From IMG/VR virus record IMGVR_UViG_3300028008_001363, positions 1-64,000 of that record: 64,000 nucleotides of DNA. One strand, written 5' to 3'. The translations under genes were made by a program, and so were the position numbers. Under the pieces are notes generated by a model. It saw only the letters and a list, made by a program, of their open reading frames with translations, ran no database searches and had not been told where the DNA came from. Within the stretch, counting starts at the first letter, position 1; the number at the start of each line of letters is the position of its first letter. This stretch comes from a virus. Shown here piece by piece: positions 23,701 through 31,352 of this stretch.

Positions 23701-25024
23701 ATCAACACTCGCTGGTTATGGAATTACAGATAGTTTCTTCTCTGGTGCATACGCAGACTTATCAGGCAAACCAACATTATTTGATGGAGCATATTCATCA
23801 TTGTCTGGTGCTCCTACAATGTATGCAAATAGTGATGTTGACTCTCATCTAAATCAAAGTAATCCAACAAGTGGATATGTTCTTTCTTGGAACGGTTCAG
23901 ATTATGCTTGGGTTGCCCAGTCTGGTGGCGGTGCTGGTGGTGATAAGATTGAAGAAGGCAACTCTAGTGTAGAAGTAATAGATGGCGGTGCAGATGGTCG
24001 TGTTGTATTTGAAACTAACGGCACTGACAGATGGCAAATTTCTAATTCTGGACATATTTTACCAGAATCAAATGCAACATATGATTTAGGCAGTAACGCT
24101 AATCGTGCCAGAAATGTATATTTAAATACTTCATTGTATATTGGTACAGATATAGTTGCAGTAAGTGGTGGCAAATTAACATTCAATGGCAGTGATGTAC
24201 AAGATTATGATAATCTTTCAAACAAACCAGATACAAATTCAGCAGGCACAGGCATCCAAATCAATTCAGGTGTAATTTCATTAAATTCAACATTAAGTGG
24301 ATTGTCAGATGTTTCAACATCATCACCAAGCACAGGACAAGTTCTAAAATGGAATGGTTCAGCATGGGCACCGGGAACTGATGTAGCGTCAGGTACTGCG
24401 GCAATGAATGATTTGACTGATGTTAGTACTTCAGGCATATCAAGTGGTGATGTTTTATCTTGGAATGGTTCAGCATTTGTGGCAACAACTCCATCAAGTG
24501 GCGGTGCTTCAGCGATTAATGACTTATCAGATGTAGATACAACAACAAATACACCATCAAATGGTGATGTTCTAACTTGGGTACAAGCAGATAGTGAATG
24601 GGCTCCAGCCGCACCTTCAGGTGGCGGTGGTGGTGGTTCTGGTGCTACAATTGAATACTTTAAATTGAACTACGCAACAAACGGAAACTTATCATCAATT
24701 TCAAATGCCACATCAGGCGTTAGTGCAACTATTGTATCAGCAACAGGTGGTGATGTAGAAGTATCATTCAGTTCAACAAATTATCCACCAGCAGGTATAA
24801 TGATTTACGGTTATGCATATTCTGCCAATGAGTATAATATTAAAAACGCACATGCTGACATGAATACAAGAAAAATGTCAGGTGGTGGTTCGGCAGGAAG
24901 TCCAATAGCATTTGGCACAATGGGCTCAGTAGATATAACACTAGACCTTAGAGAGGCATCAACGGGTGCAGGAAGAAGTTTCGGAACAACTACACATGCT
25001 TGGGTGATGTTTACAACAGTTTAA
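20714..25024 (+). CDS. Tail fibre protein, repeat-rich
   Basis: 1,436 aa of short shaft repeats. GKPTT(L/I)AGYGITD-type units occur at least seven times, with YSSLSGKPTLFDG-type and LKWTGTDYAWV-type units between them. Gly/Ser linkers lie near both ends. The N-terminal 80 residues (FKLIGNLAEDQVLVYDQ) probably attach to the baseplate. The last 125 residues after a glycine run are non-repetitive (from TIEYFKLNY to AWVMFTTV) and likely form the receptor-binding tip. This architecture is typical of host-recognition fibres and prone to recombination between repeats. Confidence 0.85.
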   Translation: MSINAQPFQPQFKLIGNLAEDQVLVYDQSEGAFVNSAGAGGGGAAGFTAIENVGSTGTAIHYGEAGTTLQLKKLIGGDNLTITDNGTGGLILAATNTDTIQDGTNLGTGTALFHSKDSTSHALQFKSLAVGAGLTLTDNGNGTITLVNTVSGGGSAGADGTLSNLSDVATARTNLDVFSKAEGDARYHDKFSNFLPSANNVYDVGSPSFKFNDIYAETFQGTAVLAENLAISGTAGQVLTYNGSAWVAADNTGGGGGGGGGSVPQSLSISGSDLTISSGNTVDLSTLPGLGFNGTFTALTGKPTTIAGYGITDALALGTTSTTALAGNTVIPTAVSQLTNDSNYLTSVPAQTFASITGKPTTLAGYGITDGGGSYANSNVDTHLNVSSATANQVLKWTGTDYAWVTSTDSDTTYTAGTGLTLSGTEFSLTSGHFDGDYNSLSNKPNLFDGTYSSLSGKPTLFSGSYNDLSAKPTLFDGAYSSLSGRPTLFDGAYSSLTGKPTTLAGYGITDSFDNADIDTHLNVSGATTNQMLKWTGTDYAWVTSTDSDTTYTAGSGLTLTGTVFSLTGGAVTPSSATAFTNKTGNISQWTNDAGYLTSETDSQTLSLSGTTLSISTGNNVDLGALTLDDFADVTISSVSDGQFLTYNNSSGDWTNSTVSIPTLTSQLTNDAGFITSASTYDNSDVDAHLNQSNPTSGYVLSWNGSDYAWVSNGASGAHYTDTDARAAFSATTGLSYNSGTGVFSLNAQLENLSDVSSTAPSTGQVLKWNGSTWTPSADENDDTIYTSFNTDFDTRLSSKSTTNLSEGTNKYFTDTRVRNAISVAGDLSYNASTGVISFTETDNYDNADVDTHLNSGSATTGQILSWNGSDYDWIANSGTPAWSAVTNKPTTISGFGITDAFDGAYSSLSGRPTLPTNVSDLTNDSGFLTSVPAQTFASLTGKPTTIAGYGITDSVTPTSSHTFTNKSGNISQWTNDSGYLTSVPAQSFASITGKPSTLAGYGITDSFFSGAYADLSGKPTLFDGAYSSLSGAPTMYANSDVDSHLNQSNPTSGYVLSWNGSDYAWVAQSGGGAGGDKIEEGNSSVEVIDGGADGRVVFETNGTDRWQISNSGHILPESNATYDLGSNANRARNVYLNTSLYIGTDIVAVSGGKLTFNGSDVQDYDNLSNKPDTNSAGTGIQINSGVISLNSTLSGLSDVSTSSPSTGQVLKWNGSAWAPGTDVASGTAAMNDLTDVSTSGISSGDVLSWNGSAFVATTPSSGGASAINDLSDVDTTTNTPSNGDVLTWVQADSEWAPAAPSGGGGGGSGATIEYFKLNYATNGNLSSISNATSGVSATIVSATGGDVEVSFSSTNYPPAGIMIYGYAYSANEYNIKNAHADMNTRKMSGGGSAGSPIAFGTMGSVDITLDLREASTGAGRSFGTTTHAWVMFTTV
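21850..22420 (+). repeat. Internal direct repeats in the tail-fibre gene
   Basis: Two long, nearly identical coding units of about 50 residues start near 21850 and 22257, each containing DTHLNVS, LKWTGTDYAWV and TSTDSDTTYTAG. Diverged copies follow at about 22763, 23265 and 23830. These are amplified fibre-shaft modules. Confidence 0.7.
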
Positions 25025-25038
25025 AAGGTAAGAATTAA

Positions 25039-27066
25039 ATGGCAATCAATAAGACAAGTGCGATAGATTTAAATGTACCAGCCAAGGTAATACCTGTTTC
25101 TGTCTCTGCAAGGGTAACAGATGCATTATGGAACTACGATGATGGACTAGGCGACTTATGGTGGTCAGGCGGTTCTCAGCCAAAAGCATATAGATGGCAA
25201 CTAACTATGACTGTAACAACAGTTAATCATGGTTCGCACTTAACAAGAACACCTAAGAAATTTGATGGATTTGATATCGTAGTTGGTGATTATATTGCTG
25301 GTGCAACTGATGGTCGTGCTTTGCAGATTGTTAGTATTACATCTAAAACAGCAACCTCTTGTGTATGTTTAGTCGAAGATAGATTAAGATATAACACATT
25401 TAGAAGTTCCGCTGGTAATGGTATCTTTACAGTTCCGGGCAACGCAGTTATATTCCAAATTAACGAAAATGGTCATCCTATGATTGACCCGTTACCAGTT
25501 GGTATCGTATCAAGTGACTTTTATGCAAACGTAAACTCTCGTTTTCAGTATCTAAATCCACAAATGAACTATATGTTAGACCAAGTAGCACATGGTTTCG
25601 AACAAGGCGATGTGGTTGCAATTGACCATAACACTAACGTATTTGAATTAGCCGATGCGGCTAACATTGAAAGATTAGTTGGTACAGTAACACACGCTGG
25701 TCCTGGACCAAATAAATTCCTCGTAAGACCAGCAAATGGTATCGTTGACTTCGTTCCAGGTTTGCCAGGAAATCCAGGTGACTTTGTTTATCCAAAAACA
25801 GACAACTCTGGTGATTTAACACTAACAGATACTGGTGTTGCAATATTCTTAAAATTAACAAATGCTATTCCTAGTGTATCCAGAGGTACGGTTACTGATG
25901 GTACTGCTAGTGCGGCTGATAAATTAGAAATTAATGAAACTGATGTTTTGTTCACAACAAATTCTGGTGGTACTGTTTCGATAAACAATGCGGTAACTGA
26001 TATCAATGCAACAACATCTTCACATGGCGTAGTAGCATCTTCGACTCCAGCACCAAATACAATTACAAGTGATGCGGCAACTCACGGTTCTGCTTACGGT
26101 CTTGTTGGTGGTTTCCCACCATTTAGTGCAAGTATTAACGGAACAACAGTAAACTTCTCAACTACAACTGCTGGTCAAGCCGCTTACTCTATGGCTGTTG
26201 CTATTGCGGAAGATATGGCAGATGATATTAATTCGGTAGGTATTGCAAATGTTACAGCAACACATGTAAGTGGTAATCTAGTAATTACACATTCACTAGG
26301 TAATGCGTTTACTATTGTAAATGGAACATCAGATACTAATGGTAACGACTTTGCAGGTACAGCCTCAATCGCATCATTAGGTACATCATATAATGCGGCA
26401 TCAGGTGCAACTCTTAAGTTAACACGTTCTGACGGTGGTGAAATTATTCTTACTGATAAAGTTGGTACACCTACAGTAGATTTCGGTATCATGTCAGGTC
26501 ACTCTGGTTCATATGCACTAGGTCTAAATGTTGAAAAAGGTATTCGTAGCGGTGGTGGTATTACAGTTGTTGCAAACATGGCTGCCAGAAATGCAATGAA
26601 TCCTCTTACAGGTGACCAAGCACACGTATTAGACACAGGCGAAGGTGAATGGGCATTGTATCTATATTCAGGTTCTGCATGGACATTGATTGCTAACGAA
26701 GATAGTGCGGCAACAGATGCCAACTCATTATCACACACATTTACCACTCCAGTCGGTGGATTTGGTAACACATCAACAATCGTTCTTGGTAGAGTTAGTA
26801 GTAACTCAAGGATATTAAGTGTTCTAGTAGAATGTACTACTGCTATAGCCGGTCACTCTGGCGGAACACCATCATTAATCGTTGGTGTACAATCAGATAC
26901 TGATAGATTTATGGCTGATTATGAAAATGACATCGAAACAATTGGTTCATATGTAACAAATCCAGATTATCATTACGCTGGTGCAACTGAACTAGAAATC
27001 AAATGTGCCTTTGCTCACTACGGTGCTACATCTGGCGATTTGAAAGTCACAGTAACCTACGTTTAA
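25039..27066 (+). CDS. Virion structural protein (tail/baseplate associated), 675 aa
   Basis: Follows the tail fibre with 14 bases between. The protein is rich in Thr, Ser, Gly and Asn, without signal peptide or membrane segments, and appears beta-structured throughout. The C-terminal 120 residues (TFTTPVGGFGNTSTIVLG...) look like a jelly-roll domain. Its place in the fibre operon supports a tail-tip or fibre accessory function. Confidence 0.65.
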   Translation: MAINKTSAIDLNVPAKVIPVSVSARVTDALWNYDDGLGDLWWSGGSQPKAYRWQLTMTVTTVNHGSHLTRTPKKFDGFDIVVGDYIAGATDGRALQIVSITSKTATSCVCLVEDRLRYNTFRSSAGNGIFTVPGNAVIFQINENGHPMIDPLPVGIVSSDFYANVNSRFQYLNPQMNYMLDQVAHGFEQGDVVAIDHNTNVFELADAANIERLVGTVTHAGPGPNKFLVRPANGIVDFVPGLPGNPGDFVYPKTDNSGDLTLTDTGVAIFLKLTNAIPSVSRGTVTDGTASAADKLEINETDVLFTTNSGGTVSINNAVTDINATTSSHGVVASSTPAPNTITSDAATHGSAYGLVGGFPPFSASINGTTVNFSTTTAGQAAYSMAVAIAEDMADDINSVGIANVTATHVSGNLVITHSLGNAFTIVNGTSDTNGNDFAGTASIASLGTSYNAASGATLKLTRSDGGEIILTDKVGTPTVDFGIMSGHSGSYALGLNVEKGIRSGGGITVVANMAARNAMNPLTGDQAHVLDTGEGEWALYLYSGSAWTLIANEDSAATDANSLSHTFTTPVGGFGNTSTIVLGRVSSNSRILSVLVECTTAIAGHSGGTPSLIVGVQSDTDRFMADYENDIETIGSYVTNPDYHYAGATELEIKCAFAHYGATSGDLKVTVTYV

Positions 27067-27136
27067 CTCTTTTACAAATTCTCACAATTAGAAACAGATT
27101 GTTTCATAGAGAATCAAACTATTCGTATTTTTAAAA

Positions 27137-27144
27137 GATAAATA
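27137..27144 (+). promoter_or_regulatory. T4-type late promoter box (GATAAATA)
   Basis: GATAAATAC 28 bases before the holin-like gene at 27173. Confidence 0.7.
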
Positions 27145-27172
27145 CATATAGAAAAGTAATCGAGTATAAGAC

Positions 27173-27469
27173 ATGAAAACAAAAACAGCACACTGGCTTC
27201 ACATAGCACCAGAATATTTTAGCAGATGGAGACTCTTTCCTAGAGCATTTATCTCTATGTACATCTATCTTTTATATGATGTAGTTCAATGGTTTATGCT
27301 ATTACCAGAGCCAAACTCCCAACAAGCAGGTTTAGTATCAGTCCTAGTAGGTTCTGGTGCGGCATGGTTTGGTTTGTATGTAAATTCTAGTTCAACTAAG
27401 TACGAAGAACTTCAAGTTACAAGCACAACTATGAAAACTTCAGATAAGCGAGAAAACCAAGTACAGTAA
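27173..27469 (+). CDS. Putative holin-like membrane protein
   Basis: 98 aa. Two hydrophobic segments, MYIYLLYDVVQWFML (about residues 29-43) and GLVSVLVGSGAAWFGLYV (about 53-70), are followed by a charged tail. Size and topology fit small phage holins. Its late promoter and place behind the tail genes agree, but other small envelope functions are not excluded. Confidence 0.5.
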   Translation: MKTKTAHWLHIAPEYFSRWRLFPRAFISMYIYLLYDVVQWFMLLPEPNSQQAGLVSVLVGSGAAWFGLYVNSSSTKYEELQVTSTTMKTSDKRENQVQ

Positions 27470-27470
27470 G

Positions 27471-27953
27471 ATGAATAAAAGTAATTTTAAATATCATATT
27501 AGACTGAAAATGACAGAAGAGTTACCAAAGACAGATGTCCGAGGTATCATAACTGTTCTTAAAAAAGCAGTAGTAAATATTTTTCAGCCATTAGAGGATG
27601 GTACAGCCGTGATTTATCATTTAGGTAATGAAGCATTGTATGAACACATATATGATTTTAGATTAAATCGAGGTGTATCAGAAGAAGAAGCAGAGGTCAT
27701 TCTTGGTCTTATAACAGACTGGACAGAAAAAGACTTTATAATGGAAATTACAACTACAGACACTTACGATTTGCCAGAAGGTGAAACAGAAGTCGATTTA
27801 ACTGCTATGAAACATAACAGATGGATGACAGAAAAAGTAGAAAATGGTTGGAGATATGGCTTACAATTCAACGAAGAAGACAAAACAGACCCACGATTAC
27901 GCCCTTACGACCAACTAACAGATAAACTGAAAAATATATCAGAAAATGGTTGA
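27471..27953 (+). CDS. RyR-domain protein
   Basis: 160 aa. Residues 113-155 match the RyR repeat first seen in ryanodine receptors and widespread in phages and bacteria: MKHNRWMTEKVENGWRYG followed by KTDPRLRPYDQL. The N-terminal 100 residues are unrelated. RyR modules are thought to bind ligands or partners; no precise phage function is established. The TGA stop is embedded in the -35 of the next promoter. Confidence 0.7.
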   Translation: MNKSNFKYHIRLKMTEELPKTDVRGIITVLKKAVVNIFQPLEDGTAVIYHLGNEALYEHIYDFRLNRGVSEEEAEVILGLITDWTEKDFIMEITTTDTYDLPEGETEVDLTAMKHNRWMTEKVENGWRYGLQFNEEDKTDPRLRPYDQLTDKLKNISENG

Positions 27954-27978
27954 CTTCTTGGTACAGGTACTGTATTAT
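27950..27978 (+). promoter_or_regulatory. Sigma70-like promoter of the hscB-like/iscA/acp operon
   Basis: TTGACT (27950-27955, containing the RyR stop codon), 17-bp spacer, TATTAT (27973-27978). It drives three genes ending at 29119. Confidence 0.7.
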
Positions 27979-28002
27979 ATAAGAACAAATAGGTAGAAAT
28001 TT

Positions 28003-28542
28003 ATGTCAGGAACAAAAAGATTATATAATTTAGATGAAAAGAACTATTTCAAGTTCTTTGGTATTGAAGAAAAGCAAGGAACTAGTATCCGAAGCCTTTC
28101 TACGCACTACAAAAAGATTCTAAACTTATTAAAAGACGATAATTCATTTATCGGGAGAGACCACAAAGAGTTCGCACACCGAGCCTTTAATACATTGGTC
28201 GACCCAATCTTACGTGCAAGATACATTTTAGAAACCAATGGTCACGAATGGGATTTTAGAGACGGTACAACACCAGAAGACTTGAGTTTTATTTCTGATT
28301 TGAGAGTTCAACTTACTAGAGCAAACTTACAATATGAACTTGAGAATTTCATTTTTGAACTGAAAGGACATACTAACTTTATCATAGAACAGATTGAAGA
28401 AAGTATTGATGTTTACAGTAATTATAAAACAGCCATTGGGCTGATTAATCGATTTTACGAGATATCTCATCTACATGAAGAGGCATCAGGTAAAAAATAC
28501 GAAGTAGAACAAGGAATACACCACGGTGTGTTCGACCACTAG
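28003..28542 (+). CDS. HscB-like protein lacking HPD
   Basis: 179 aa, the HscB size. NYFKFFGI corresponds to the start of the HscB J-domain and FNTLVDPILRARYILETNG is very close to its conserved A-x-x-TL-x-x-P-x-x-RA-x-YLL-x-x-G block. The helical C-terminal domain (VQLTRANLQYELENF...) is as expected. The HPD motif that activates HscA/DnaK is replaced by LLKDDN, so it may keep the scaffold-binding domain but not stimulate Hsp70. HscB normally brings IscU to HscA for Fe-S transfer. The next gene is an A-type Fe-S carrier, which strengthens the call. Confidence 0.7.
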   Translation: MSGTKRLYNLDEKNYFKFFGIEEKQGTSIRSLSTHYKKILNLLKDDNSFIGRDHKEFAHRAFNTLVDPILRARYILETNGHEWDFRDGTTPEDLSFISDLRVQLTRANLQYELENFIFELKGHTNFIIEQIEESIDVYSNYKTAIGLINRFYEISHLHEEASGKKYEVEQGIHHGVFDH

Positions 28543-28554
28543 AGAGGAAGTAAA

Positions 28555-28875
28555 ATGATTTTTACAGAGAATGCGGCTGAACGTGTTAAGGAAATTATTG
28601 CAGAAGACCAAGAAGAAGTACAAGCACTTAGAGTATTTGTACAAGGTGGTGGATGCCACGGTTTTAGTTATGGATTTGGTTTTGAAAATGATATCGCAGA
28701 TGATGATACTGTTATTGAAACCAGTGAAGTGAAATTAGTAGTTGATAGCATGAGCATCATGTATCTTTCAGAAGCAACTATTGATTTTGTTAGAAGCCTA
28801 GAAGGCGAACGTTTTACAATCGACAACCCATCAGCAAGAACATCTTGTGGGTGTGGTTCAAGTTTTTCAGCATAG
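28555..28875 (+). CDS. A-type iron-sulfur carrier (IscA/ErpA-like)
   Basis: 106 aa. The three ligand cysteines are in place: C34 in GGGCHGFSYGF and C98/C100 in TSCGCGSSF, matching IscA and ErpA spacing. The family receives Fe-S clusters or iron and passes them to apo-proteins. An AGAGAGGAAG ribosome binding site follows the HscB-like gene. Likely clients encoded here are the radical SAM protein at 39.6 kb or host enzymes. Confidence 0.9.
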   Translation: MIFTENAAERVKEIIAEDQEEVQALRVFVQGGGCHGFSYGFGFENDIADDDTVIETSEVKLVVDSMSIMYLSEATIDFVRSLEGERFTIDNPSARTSCGCGSSFSA

Positions 28876-28882
28876 GAGTAAC

Positions 28883-29119
28883 ATGTCAATTGAACAAGAA
28901 ATAATGGAAGTCGTAGCGAAGCGATTAAAGTGGAATGAAAACGACTTGTCATTAGAATCAAATCTGAAAGAAGATTTAAAAGCAGATAGCATCGATTCAG
29001 TAGAGGTGCTATTTGAAATCGAAGAAATGTACGACATTGTAATAGAAGACGAACTGGCAGAAGACATTAATACTGTTGGTGACATCGTAAATGTTGTAAA
29101 TTCACTACAAAATACATAA
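28883..29119 (+). CDS. acpP: Acyl carrier protein
   Basis: 78 aa from the ATG at 28883, which has AGGAG upstream. Four-helix ACP with the phosphopantetheine serine S36 in ADSIDSVEV, at the same position as in E. coli AcpP, and an acidic recognition helix II (VLFEIEEMYDI). It carries acyl chains for fatty acid or polyketide synthesis after host phosphopantetheinylation. It closes an Fe-S operon. A ketosynthase and acyl-activating enzyme are encoded at 57-62 kb. Confidence 0.93.
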   Translation: MSIEQEIMEVVAKRLKWNENDLSLESNLKEDLKADSIDSVEVLFEIEEMYDIVIEDELAEDINTVGDIVNVVNSLQNT

Positions 29120-29156
29120 AATAACCAATTTTTTTATAAAATAAACAAAATATAGG

Positions 29157-29186
29157 TTGACTTTTGTATAAATAACATGTTATAAT
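29157..29186 (+). promoter_or_regulatory. Sigma70-like promoter of the porin-like gene
   Basis: TTGACT (29157-29162), 18-bp spacer, TATAAT (29181-29186). A late box lies inside the spacer. Confidence 0.75.
29167..29174 (+). promoter_or_regulatory. T4-type late promoter box (TATAAATA)
   Basis: Exact TATAAATA within the spacer of the sigma70-like promoter, so the same gene may be expressed early and late. Confidence 0.55.
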
Positions 29187-29209
29187 TAATAATATTGATT
29201 GAGGTTATC

Positions 29210-29248
29210 ATGCTTAAGGGCGTGGTATACTCGGTTTATTGTTTATGA
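29210..29248 (+). CDS. Possible 12-aa leader peptide
   Basis: GAGG then ATG at 29210 opens MLKGVVYSVYCL followed by TGA. The stop codon lies in the left arm of a TATGAGA/TCTCATA hairpin (29244-29265). The arrangement resembles a regulatory upstream frame in the 110-base leader of the porin-like gene. Confidence 0.35.
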   Translation: MLKGVVYSVYCL

Positions 29249-29312
29249 GAAAGATTCCTCTCATACAAAAAAGGAATCAAACTAATGTATTTCAAATAAC
29301 TATAGGAGAATT

Positions 29313-30140
29313 ATGAATACTTTATTGAGAACCGCAATTGTGGGTACGGCATTGTTAGCAACGCCATTCGCCGCATTTGCCGAAGCAGAAGCAGAAACGC
29401 AATCAGGCGTCTCAGTTTCTGGTACATACGAAGGTACTGCTACCGATTCGGGTACATACACACAAGAACTTGAAGTTGTGGTTGGTATGAACTCTGAGGC
29501 TGGTTCAGTTACAGCGAAAGTTGATGAAACTGGAACTGTAGGTGATTTGTACCTTGACACATCAATTTCTTCAATTGACCTTAGACTTGGTAAAGTAGAT
29601 GGTGAAATGGGAATGAAAGCGTCTACTACAGTCGCTGGTGTCACAGTTTCAGCATACAGCCCATCTGGCGCAGGAAAATCTACAGAGATTGGCGCTAGTA
29701 CAGATATTGGTCCGTTAAGCATTGCAGGTGAAGACATCTTAGATTCAGATAGACTTCTAAGTGCAGGCATGAACGTAGCAGGAGTTGACTTAGGTGGTTC
29801 ATACCAAAAGACAGCAACTGGCACTAACCAAATCATGGACGCTGGTTTAGACATCATGGATGTTACAGTATCAGTAGCAAACGCATCAATCGGTGATGCA
29901 AGTGTTACTAAAACTGGTGATAACAAACATGCAGTGTTAGGTACAATGACAGGTGCTACAAACGGCACAGATGTTAGAGGTATCAAACTTGCCTATGGTG
30001 ACCTTTCTGTAAAAGTAGTTGAACTAAATGCTACTAACACATATACTGCCGCTTTAGAGCGTGGTATTATGACGTATCAATATGAAAAAATTGAAAACGG
30101 TGCAGACGAGGTTTCAGTTGGAGTTAAGTTTACTTTCTAA
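29313..30140 (+). CDS. Porin-like outer-membrane beta-barrel protein
   Basis: 275 aa with a clear signal peptide (basic start, hydrophobic core TAIVGTALLATPFAAFA, cut near AFA-EAE). The mature part is made of alternating amphipathic strands (SVSGTYEG, SVTAKVDE, IKLAYGDLSVKVVEL) and ends in VGVKFTF with the terminal Phe used for outer-membrane insertion. The strand pattern resembles small general porins. It forms a monocistronic unit: strong promoter(s), structured leader, perfect terminator. It could change host permeability or mask receptors against superinfection; both are inference. Confidence 0.7.
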   Translation: MNTLLRTAIVGTALLATPFAAFAEAEAETQSGVSVSGTYEGTATDSGTYTQELEVVVGMNSEAGSVTAKVDETGTVGDLYLDTSISSIDLRLGKVDGEMGMKASTTVAGVTVSAYSPSGAGKSTEIGASTDIGPLSIAGEDILDSDRLLSAGMNVAGVDLGGSYQKTATGTNQIMDAGLDIMDVTVSVANASIGDASVTKTGDNKHAVLGTMTGATNGTDVRGIKLAYGDLSVKVVELNATNTYTAALERGIMTYQYEKIENGADEVSVGVKFTF

Positions 30141-30170
30141 TGTTTATTATTTAAACAGTAATGAAACTAT

Positions 30171-30198
30171 AAAGCCCGTCTTAATGACGGGCTTTTTT
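30171..30198 (+). terminator. Rho-independent terminator after the porin-like gene
   Basis: Ten-bp stem AAAGCCCGTC/GACGGGCTTT with a TTAAT loop and a run of T. Confidence 0.92.
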
Positions 30199-30213
30199 GT
30201 TTGGCGTTAATTA

Positions 30214-30221
30214 GATAAATA
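30214..30221 (+). promoter_or_regulatory. T4-type late promoter box (GATAAATA)
   Basis: GATAAATAC after the porin terminator, 40 bases before the channel gene at 30262. Confidence 0.7.
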
Positions 30222-30261
30222 CTTGTTAGACAAATACAAAAGCACAATGGGAGAGTAAACC

Positions 30262-30702
30262 ATGACTAAATCATTTTTACAATGGTGGCTATTTTTCGTC
30301 CTTCAATTAATAATTCTAGGCGCAGGATATACCTACGACTTACACACATACATATTAAACAATGACCAAACGTATATCAGTTTCGTTTTACTTGGTATCT
30401 GGTTACTTACGAGTGTTAGAATTGGTTATAAGATGGGTAGAAATATAAAATCATCGAATGAAAAGTTTTGGTTCATTGCCGAAACTTGTATGGCAATTGG
30501 TATGATGGGAACAGTTTTAGGTTTCATCTTAATGCTAGGTGGTTCAAATCTCGAATCTATAGACCCAACTGATGTAGAAGGTATGAAAAACGTAATCGGT
30601 CAATTAGCAAAAGGTATGGCAACTGCATTATTAACAACTCTAACAGGATTAATTGTTTCAGTTTCTTTAAGAACGCAATTAATGATTGGAGAGGGTGAAT
30701 AA
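30262..30702 (+). CDS. MotA/TolQ/ExbB-family proton channel protein
   Basis: 146 aa with three hydrophobic segments (about residues 9-25, 39-55, 75-95) and a fourth near 115-133. The block MGMMGTVLGFI followed by MATALLTTLTGLIVS is the core signature of ExbB/TolQ/MotA channels, which couple proton flow to work in the periplasm. It is shorter than ExbB (about 240 aa) and lacks a large cytoplasmic loop. The next gene has the matching ExbD/TolR-like single-TM layout. Confidence 0.75.
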   Translation: MTKSFLQWWLFFVLQLIILGAGYTYDLHTYILNNDQTYISFVLLGIWLLTSVRIGYKMGRNIKSSNEKFWFIAETCMAIGMMGTVLGFILMLGGSNLESIDPTDVEGMKNVIGQLAKGMATALLTTLTGLIVSVSLRTQLMIGEGE

Positions 30703-31341
30703 ATGTCTAACCGATACGGTTCTAACCTATCGTTCAATGATGTATTGTTTAACGCACTTTTAGGTTTTGTAGTTTTATTCGTATTAGCACTTCTGCTAAT
30801 CAATCCAATTACAAAGAAATCAGATATTCCAGCAAAAGCAGAGATTCTCATTACATTAGAATGGGATGATGAAGTAGGTGATGATATAGATATCTGGGTA
30901 CAAGGTCCAACAGGCGTACCAATATCTTTTCAAAACAAAACAAATGGAGTTATGCACCTAGATAGAGATGATTTAGGCAAAACATCAGACTATATGTGGA
31001 TAGATGGCGAAAGAATAATTATAAAGTTGAATCGTGAGGTTGTAAGTATGCGTGGCATAGCACCAGGTGATTACTATATCAACATACATGTGTATAGTAA
31101 GAACAGTAAAACTGGCCCAACTAAATATACATTGACACTACTAGATGTTAACCCTTATAGAGAGGTTTATGTTATGCAAGGCAAGTTGAATAAACGAGGT
31201 GAAATAGTTAGACTTCCAGGTTTTACACTAGATGAAGAAGGTGTAGTAACTGATGTTTGGACAAGTGACAAGATTGTAGTGGGTGCTAAAAACAGAACGC
31301 TTATAAGTGATGTTTCTGGAACAAACGAGGATGGCAACTAA
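30703..31341 (+). CDS. ExbD/TolR-like single-pass periplasmic partner
   Basis: 212 aa. SFNDVLFNALLGFVVLFVLALLLINP gives one transmembrane helix near residues 9-34 that carries the Asn/Asp expected in ExbD/MotB-type plugs. A beta-rich periplasmic domain (LEWDDEVGDDIDIWVQGP...GDYYINIHVYSK) follows, unlike ExbD and similar to pre-peptidase beta-sandwich domains. Directly abuts the channel gene. Pairing with it is inferred from adjacency and topology. Confidence 0.55.
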   Translation: MSNRYGSNLSFNDVLFNALLGFVVLFVLALLLINPITKKSDIPAKAEILITLEWDDEVGDDIDIWVQGPTGVPISFQNKTNGVMHLDRDDLGKTSDYMWIDGERIIIKLNREVVSMRGIAPGDYYINIHVYSKNSKTGPTKYTLTLLDVNPYREVYVMQGKLNKRGEIVRLPGFTLDEEGVVTDVWTSDKIVVGAKNRTLISDVSGTNEDGN

Positions 31342-31352
31342 GGAGATTATGG

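Noticed and set aside
21850-23900. Regular repeats in the 20.7-25 kb region considered as a CRISPR array
   Set aside because: The repeats are in frame, diverged and translate into tail-fibre shaft modules; there are no constant repeats with unique spacers.
29300-29986. 228-codon open frame on the minus strand opposite the porin-like gene
   Set aside because: It mirrors the biased codon use of the porin-like gene, has no promoter or ribosome binding site and lacks a recognisable product.
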